Position numbers and translations under genes: made by a program
Notes under the pieces: model-generated
Told to the model about the DNA's origin: nothing
What the model saw: the letters and a program-made list of their open reading frames with translations, nothing else
The model's database searches: none
Part shown: piece after piece, positions 58,090 to 64,000 of the stretch
How positions within the stretch are numbered: the stretch's first letter is position 1
Layout of the letters: every line of letters starts with the position of its first letter
Assembly: GCA_039602395.1 (NCBI GenBank)
Contig: JBCNJP010000010.1
Span: 91,234,000-91,297,999 of the forward strand
Length of the DNA stretch: 64,000 nt
DNA from: Deinandra increscens subsp. villosa
Taxonomy: Eukaryota; Streptophyta; Magnoliopsida; Asterales; Asteraceae
Direction: 5' to 3'

Positions 58090-61042
58090 TGTGACAACTG
58101 CCGAATTCCCAGTTAACACCATTAACTATTTCCGTTAGTCTCGTTAACAACCCAGTTATACTTTTCGTGTCATGTTAGTGTCACGTGCGTTTACGTGACC
58201 GAGCCTGTGTCCATTCGCTATGTGAATCGGTTGCATTATTTGAAATAAATAATCACAACATAAATAAATTATATTAATTTATTATGTGTCACGAGGTCTC
58301 ATTTGAACGTTTAAAAAATAATATATATTTAATTTCTAATTAATTTAGTAATTTAATTCATGACTTTATGTGTTTCTTGAAAAATTGCAATTTGTAAGAA
58401 AACGGGTTACCTAAGCAATTTAAGTTTTATGTGCGTACACGGTAACGAGACTTTTCCCGACTAAATATTTCATGTTAAATAAGTTATAAACACTTGGAAA
58501 CATTTCTTGTATTTTAATTACTAAGTTTTGGGTTTAAACCCCACTTTTTACTTGTTTTGGGACATTTGGGCATCAAATGGAACTAGAGGGACTAAATGTG
58601 TAATTGTACAAACTTAAAAATCTGCCCTAAACCTCCCCTCCGCCCCCCCCCCCCCATTTCATGACATTTTCCCCTTCCCATCTTATTCCTCACGATTCCA
58701 AGCACCTACACACACACTCCTTCAATTTTCTTGAAATCTTCCATTAATCAAGCATGAAATCAAGTGTGTAAACTCATTCAACCTTCAAGAAGTCTAGGAG
58801 AAGCCTTTATTCCATCTCATCTTCATCAAATCCGCCATTTCTTCTCCATCTTGTAATCCCTAAAATCTTCTAACATGAAATTGGTTAAATACATGTGTTT
58901 ATCTTGTGTTTATGTGCAAATTGGTGTGTAATATATGCTCTTGAATCATGCTTTATGATGGGTTAAGTTAAATTGTGATTTAGGACAGATTTTAAGTTAT
59001 TTAAGGGCTGTGTTTTTTATGGAAAATTTCACCTTGTGGTGTTCTTGAAGGAATCGGGTGTAATGGGACTTGAAATTTAGGAACTTATGCTTTTATGCAA
59101 GTGACATACTTGACTTTCGCTAGGATCATTGTATGTTTGTTATGACAACTAGAAATCCATGATAACATGTTATATAAGTTGTTATGAGTCTTTACATGAA
59201 GTTTGATGATCAAAAGATTGGCCATAACCGTCAAAATGAAATCTATGCACTTTGACCCATTAGGACAGATTCTGTCTAAGTTAATGGGTCGACTTGTGCA
59301 GGTCATAACTTTCTCAATTTTTATCAAAATCAGTTGATTATTATTCCGTAGCAAAGTTCCATGTCTTAGTTTTATTTGGGCTACTCGCACATTTTCTAAA
59401 ACCTCCGTTTGGTCACCCAAAAGGCTGCTGCAAGTTAGGTGCGCAGGGCTGTAATTTTCAGCAAAAAGTAAACTTTGCATTTTGGTTGGACATGATTATT
59501 GTGGCTTAATGAAGAGATTATTGAATGAAAATGTTGTTTATATATTAAAACTAAGATCTGGAAGTTTTGGTAACCAAACTCCATGTTTGCCCAATTTATG
59601 AATGTATTTGGTTCAATTTCACTACTTTGACTTTCCGCAACAATGCTGATTTTTAGTCAACTTTAGACGCACATAACTTCCTCAATTCTTAACCTTTTGA
59701 GCTGATTCTTTTTGCAACATCTCCTAAACATTGGGAAGTATATGCCAGTAAAATTATGCGTGTCTCCAAATGGGGTATTAAAGACAACAAAGCTGATTTG
59801 TAGCCAACTTCCGACACGCGTAACTTTCTCAATATTTAATTTATTAAGTTGATTCTTTTTGCAACAAGTCCAAAATGTTGAGAAGTTAATGCCTGTAAAA
59901 TTTAAGGAGCTAACTCCAAGAAATGAGAAAATTAGGCATGCTACCAAATGTATGCTTTGTGTTTGACTTTTTAGTTTTTCATTTATGCAATTTTACTTGG
60001 AATTGTGCATCTATGTTTTCTGCAAGTTTAGTACTTGTGTTTAAGTGTTAGGACCAATGTGAATGCTCGATGAAATATTTGTTTATTGATAAGCAATTCC
60101 TCCTAGCGACAACCTCTAATTTGGTTAGATCGTATTCATTAAAATAGGTCAATCTTAACCAACATATAAAGTGAAATGTTGTGTACCAGTGCAAACTAAG
60201 GTGAGTTTCACTACATCATTTAGTTATATCCTGTTGAGGATGATAACACAGAACTAGTTGCATCCGGTAAAGGATGGCAATGCAATGACAAAGGTATTTT
60301 TTCTGTTTAAGTAGTTATCCAACGTATATCACATGATTTACTGAATTGCATTGTAATTTCAAAAATCCTTACTTTCTCGGGCTGTTAATATAGAATAGCG
60401 AGGTAATGTTGAGTAGTACTACTGGGGATTGACACCCCCGCTCAGCGGTGCACCTGATGCACCCTCCCGATTGGCGGTCGGACTGAGAACAATATTAGCC
60501 TAGAACTACCGTGATCAGGAAAGACACGAGGAAGGCAAATCGCACAGGCTAAAACCTGTGACGCATAGTCAGCTTTGGTTGCGAACATTCAGGTGAACAT
60601 AAGCATAGGCTAGCTACCTAACGATATGGATACTACTTGTAACTTACGAATTGGTCATTCATTATTCGTATACATTTTTGGTCTACACGGTGAAGTGTAG
60701 ACTGCCTTTGTGAATTCACCAGCTTTTGCTGACACTTGATTGTGGTATACTTTTCAAGACGCTAGGAGGATCTTGGAGGCACGGGCGTAGGCAATACTCA
60801 TTTTTGTAAAATATTATGGGAAATGTATTTCAGACACATCAGTACTCACTCTTGCAAAACTACAATTTTGTAAACTTTGAAAGTGTTTCCATTGAATATT
60901 TATTTAAACTCTGTTTTGTAGTAACTCATTATATGACTATTTTATCTCTCATTATGGCTTGGTTGTAACTAAAGACTTGGATCCTGGTCTGGATCACACC
61001 CTACATGGTTATACTCCGTTAGTGGAAATTGGGGGTGTGACA
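58090..61042 (+). repeat. LARD-2 5' LTR (2953 bp)
   Basis: It runs TGTGACAACTGCC to GGGGGTGTGACA. It shares the order of the LARD-1 LTR: CATTTCATG leader, internal repeats, hairpin block at 60383-60483, and terminal TTGGTTGTAACTAAAGACTT segment. It is visibly more diverged than the two LARD-1 LTRs are from each other. Confidence 0.88.
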
Positions 61043-61045
61043 GAT

Positions 61046-61058
61046 TGGTATCAGAGCC
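61046..61058 (+). promoter_or_regulatory. LARD-2 primer binding site (initiator tRNA-Met)
   Basis: TGGTATCAGAGCC lies three bases after the LTR, as in LARD-1. Confidence 0.95.
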
Positions 61059-61309
61059 CTTGGTTACAGCGAATCAGAACATTTGAAAAAGTGCTTTTTG
61101 AACTGTAATTGTTTTTGAAAGCTTTGGTTACAACTTTTTCCCAAAAGTATTGCTACGCGTGCCGAAGACGATCCTCACTATATTCATTTGTTTTACGTCT
61201 GTGTAGGATTATGCAGTCATGGTGGTAACATTAGATTTACAGTTTTGTGGATGAATAGATCCATACTTAGCTTTATTTCAGGATTTAACACTTGGTTATT
61301 GAAAAATAC

Positions 61310-61615
61310 ACTTAGCGATTTCAACTCTGTACTTGGCGACCTCGCCAGTACTCTTTGCGATCTCGAATAAAACTTGGCGACTTCATGATGTACTTGGGGA
61401 TTTGGGACAACACTTGGCAATCTCGCCAGTGTGTTTGGACATATGGACTTGTTCTTGGCGACCTCGCCACATCTCCCTCCCTTGGCAATCTCGCCAACTT
61501 CTGGTGCCTCAAGTGGGCTTAGCGATCTCGCCACCCCTCCATTCTTGGCGATCTCGCTAACAGCAACCACCGGAAACTTGTTCCTTGCAATCTGAATTAC
61601 ACTTAGCGATCTGGT
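61310..61615. repeat. Array of imperfect palindromes, consensus CTTGGCGATCTCGCCA
   Basis: About twelve copies occur at irregular spacing of 20-50 bp. The best copies (61332-61347, 61453-61468) are TGGCGA-CC-TCGCCA, a 6-bp inverted repeat. LARD-1 has no such array at the matching place after its PBS. Confidence 0.8.
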
Positions 61616-62854
61616 GGTTCGGATATTTATGTCATTAAGTAAATTAATATTCTCTCGAATATTTTGTTCACGTAAATGAATGTTTTCATGTAAATTTAGT
61701 CTTCATGTAAATTTGGCCGATGTGAAACCTTTCATAGGAATATCTTGGATGTTCCAACACTTAACCTACTTGTAACGTGTCTTAGCGCGCTTTAGTCGTT
61801 CTTAACGGACATCAACTAACACACGGAGGAATTTCTTGATTTTTGATGTAACGAATCGTTTTATTGATTGTACCATGTGTTTGAATGCATATGCTCCCTG
61901 TATGGTGTATATAGGGCGTTTGAAAACTCTTTTGGGACAAGTCTCACTCAAAACACAATCAGAAAGAGGGTTTTCTCTTTCTACTAGATTTCTTCAACAA
62001 AACTTGAATGATTGATCATAAGTACTTGTAGTTTCACACTAGCTTCATAGACAGGGTAAGATCCATTGTTTAGGATCCTGACATCTTTATGGACTTGTTC
62101 CACTCTTAACGATGTTGCTTTGTTCACATAACGGCCTTGTTTAATGACCTTGGTAAATTTATTCCTTACGGTCTAGTTCATGATAGTCTAGACTCTAAGA
62201 CAATGATCCAACATATCTTGAGCTTGACCGCTCATACTCTTTTATGGCATAAATAGGAATGGTTGTAAACCCTATTTGAGTAAGTCTCCCACTAACACAA
62301 CCCCGAGAGTAACCTTATCGATATGCGTTGGTAAGAACGCCATTTAGCCTTCTTTAAGGCGTCACTGTTTAGAACCAGATGATTTTTCATGGACGCTTGT
62401 AACTGCTTTTGTTACCCCTAATTGTTGACACCTTTTCTCCTTGGTCATTTTAACCTCGCATTTTAAACACATAGTTGTTGTGTGATATAACATCGTGGAT
62501 GTGACTTTTATAACCTAAATGGAATCGATCATGTGATGACTAAGATTACTATGTTAATTTCTCTCTCTTTATATATGTGTATAACGGATTCGTGATCGCG
62601 TCGGGCGATAACTACTCTATATCTCTAAGCTAAGTTGGGGGCATTGTAGCATGCCCTACCCAAACTCCTGCTGAACCACTTGCTTACTAAATCGTACCAA
62701 TGGTAAATTTTAAATTGAATAAGCTGTTTATTCTCAAAACTTGTCACCTTAGAAAATCCTGGTCAGTTAACTTTGAAGTTATTGACCACTTTCTTGATAC
62801 TCACCCCATGAAAAACCACATACTACTCCACCAAACTGGGAAGCTTGAGTAGGA

Positions 62855-62927
62855 GGAACCAGCGTGACCATACAAGGTAAATTACCGTTACGGGTGCACA
62901 CGTAAATGTAATTTGCAGTGTATGGAA
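62855..62927 (+). other. 73-nt block identical to LARD-1
   Basis: It is identical to 20283-20355, with palindrome TTACGGGTGCACACGTAA at 62888-62905, in an otherwise diverged interior. Confidence 0.85.
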
Positions 62928-64000
62928 ACCATGGGGAGTTCTACTCGGCAAACTGCTGGTTTCAAGGGATATGACCTTCCATTTCCAGAACCTCATGACA
63001 TCGATTGTCGAATATGTGGGGCTCAACTGTATGGTTAAGTTCGTCTATCAATGTTTGTTACACTATCACACCCGATCTCGTCTCTTCTTGATATGGCTTC
63101 CAACCTATTAGAACCCCCTTTGAAATGATTCTGTAAATGATAACCCCGGTAAAACATCGTATTACTCGTACAATTCAACGTTGACATCTTCCGTCACTGT
63201 GAGCGATCTGGAGTTTAAATGCTGACTGGTTTTAATTCATCCGCAACCCTAACTCTACCCCTATGGCATTGGCTGTCAGATTCATTCTTTGATCTCTCAC
63301 AACTGTACAACAACTCAATAAACGGTAAACTGATGAAAACGCGGAAGTCCTGAATGGAAAATTGCACCTCAGTCACTAGAACCAACCTTTCGGCAGGAAG
63401 ATCTTGCGAAGTTTTCCTCTCTCGGCTTGCAACCCCTCGTATGTCGGTACAGGACATAATTTGTTACAAAAATTCTCGGCATGATTTCACCAGCCTTATA
63501 CCTCATTACGATTACAATTTCTCCTAACAGAGCAATGTAGGTGAAACGACATTCTGAACCCATAAGATCTGTCTTATCTCTCCAACACACGATTCATCTG
63601 TGAACTTAACTTCCAGTGAACTTTTTATTTTATTATCTTTCTTGACTTGGATGGTCTTCAACCTTGAGCCATTGTGGCTACTTAACCTCACTGATGACAC
63701 TAACATGTACTTTACTGTCGTGCGCTCCTACACGACAAACATTGACAATGAACAATAGGCATCGGTAGACCTGGAAAAGTTTCCAGCACCTCAACTGCAA
63801 GACGACAGATAAACTGCAACAACATGGATACACATTGTCTTCATTCTTTTTCCGAGGAAAATTTTCATTGGTAACCCCTGCTTCATAACCAATGGTGACT
63901 TATCGAATGATCAACTCAAACTTTTGAAAACATGCATAAGGAAGTAGTTTGACTTCTGATTAAACGAAAACACAATCGAATCAATCGCATATGCGATGAG

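Larger units (their letters stand above)
58090..64000 (+). mobile_element. LARD-2: older relative of LARD-1, leaves the window
   Basis: It has one LTR (58090-61042) and a PBS. The non-coding interior to the window end aligns with LARD-1 in places (19690 with 62180; 20283 with 62855). It is inserted in the unknown 3' ORF at 58089/58090. The left flank AAACA is the expected duplication, but the right end is outside the window. No supported ORF; 59085-59480 and 61217-61570 are open by chance or repeat. Confidence 0.85.

Noticed and set aside
59085..59480. 131-codon ORF in the LARD-2 LTR
   Set aside because: The frame is not open in the homologous LARD-1 LTR, so it is a chance ORF.
61217..61570. 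117-codon minus-strand ORF with repeated GEIAK-like words
   Set aside because: It is a translation of the palindrome array, with no independent support for coding.
61310..61615. Repeat array read as a CRISPR
   Set aside because: Spacing is irregular, repeats are imperfect, and the context is a plant retroelement.

Overview
This window looks like a transposon-dense, intergenic part of a plant nuclear genome, probably a eudicot and possibly Asteraceae; the family assignment is inference from general element style. The signs are plant Ty3/gypsy (Tat and Tekay-like) and Ty1/copia elements, initiator-tRNA-Met primer sites, Helitron ends, MITEs in (TA)n tracts and GT-AG introns. I see no ordinary single-copy host gene. 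Host-derived sequence appears only as captured fragments, the clearest being four broken callose synthase exons.

Layout: 1-7386 is the 3' part of a Tat element (Tat-1: gag/protease, RNase H, integrase, an antisense gene, 3' LTR). It is inserted in an intron of the antisense gene of a second Tat element (Tat-4, 7444-10056). 11.1-16.1 kb holds further Tat remnants (antisense-gene pieces and an LTR). A Ty1/copia element starts at 16120. Its 5' LTR is split by a complete, very young non-autonomous element with 3-kb LTRs (LARD-1, 16241-25681, target duplication GTTTG). The copia gag region (26.4-28.7 kb) runs into a truncated Tat copy (Tat-3, to 30840). That copy abuts a nearly full-length Tat element in reverse orientation (Tat-2, 30841-40786). 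42348-47821 is a reverse-oriented, coding-dead copia element with target duplication TTAGT. 48-54.3 kb is a cluster of MITEs in TA microsatellites, Helitron ends, tRNA-like SINE heads and the callose synthase fragments. 54.6-55.4 kb is another Tat antisense-gene copy. 55629-58089 is the 3' end of a further reverse-oriented retroelement, with an LTR and a sense ORF immediately before the polypurine tract. 58090-64000 is an older relative of LARD-1 (LARD-2) that leaves the window.

How the parts relate: the Tat elements share one plan, gag-protease, UAG, RT-RNase H-integrase, then an antisense spliced gene ending convergently with pol, then LTR. Five or six copies of the antisense gene are visible. 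Only the copy at 4670-6464 (minus) reads as an intact four-exon gene of about 517 codons with a TATA-like box upstream. The two LARD elements encode nothing recognisable but share a 73-nt block without a single difference and a hairpin-rich LTR block, which points to RNA-level constraint. The candidates most worth following are the antisense gene, the shared UAG readthrough-like site, and the conserved non-coding blocks of the LARD family.
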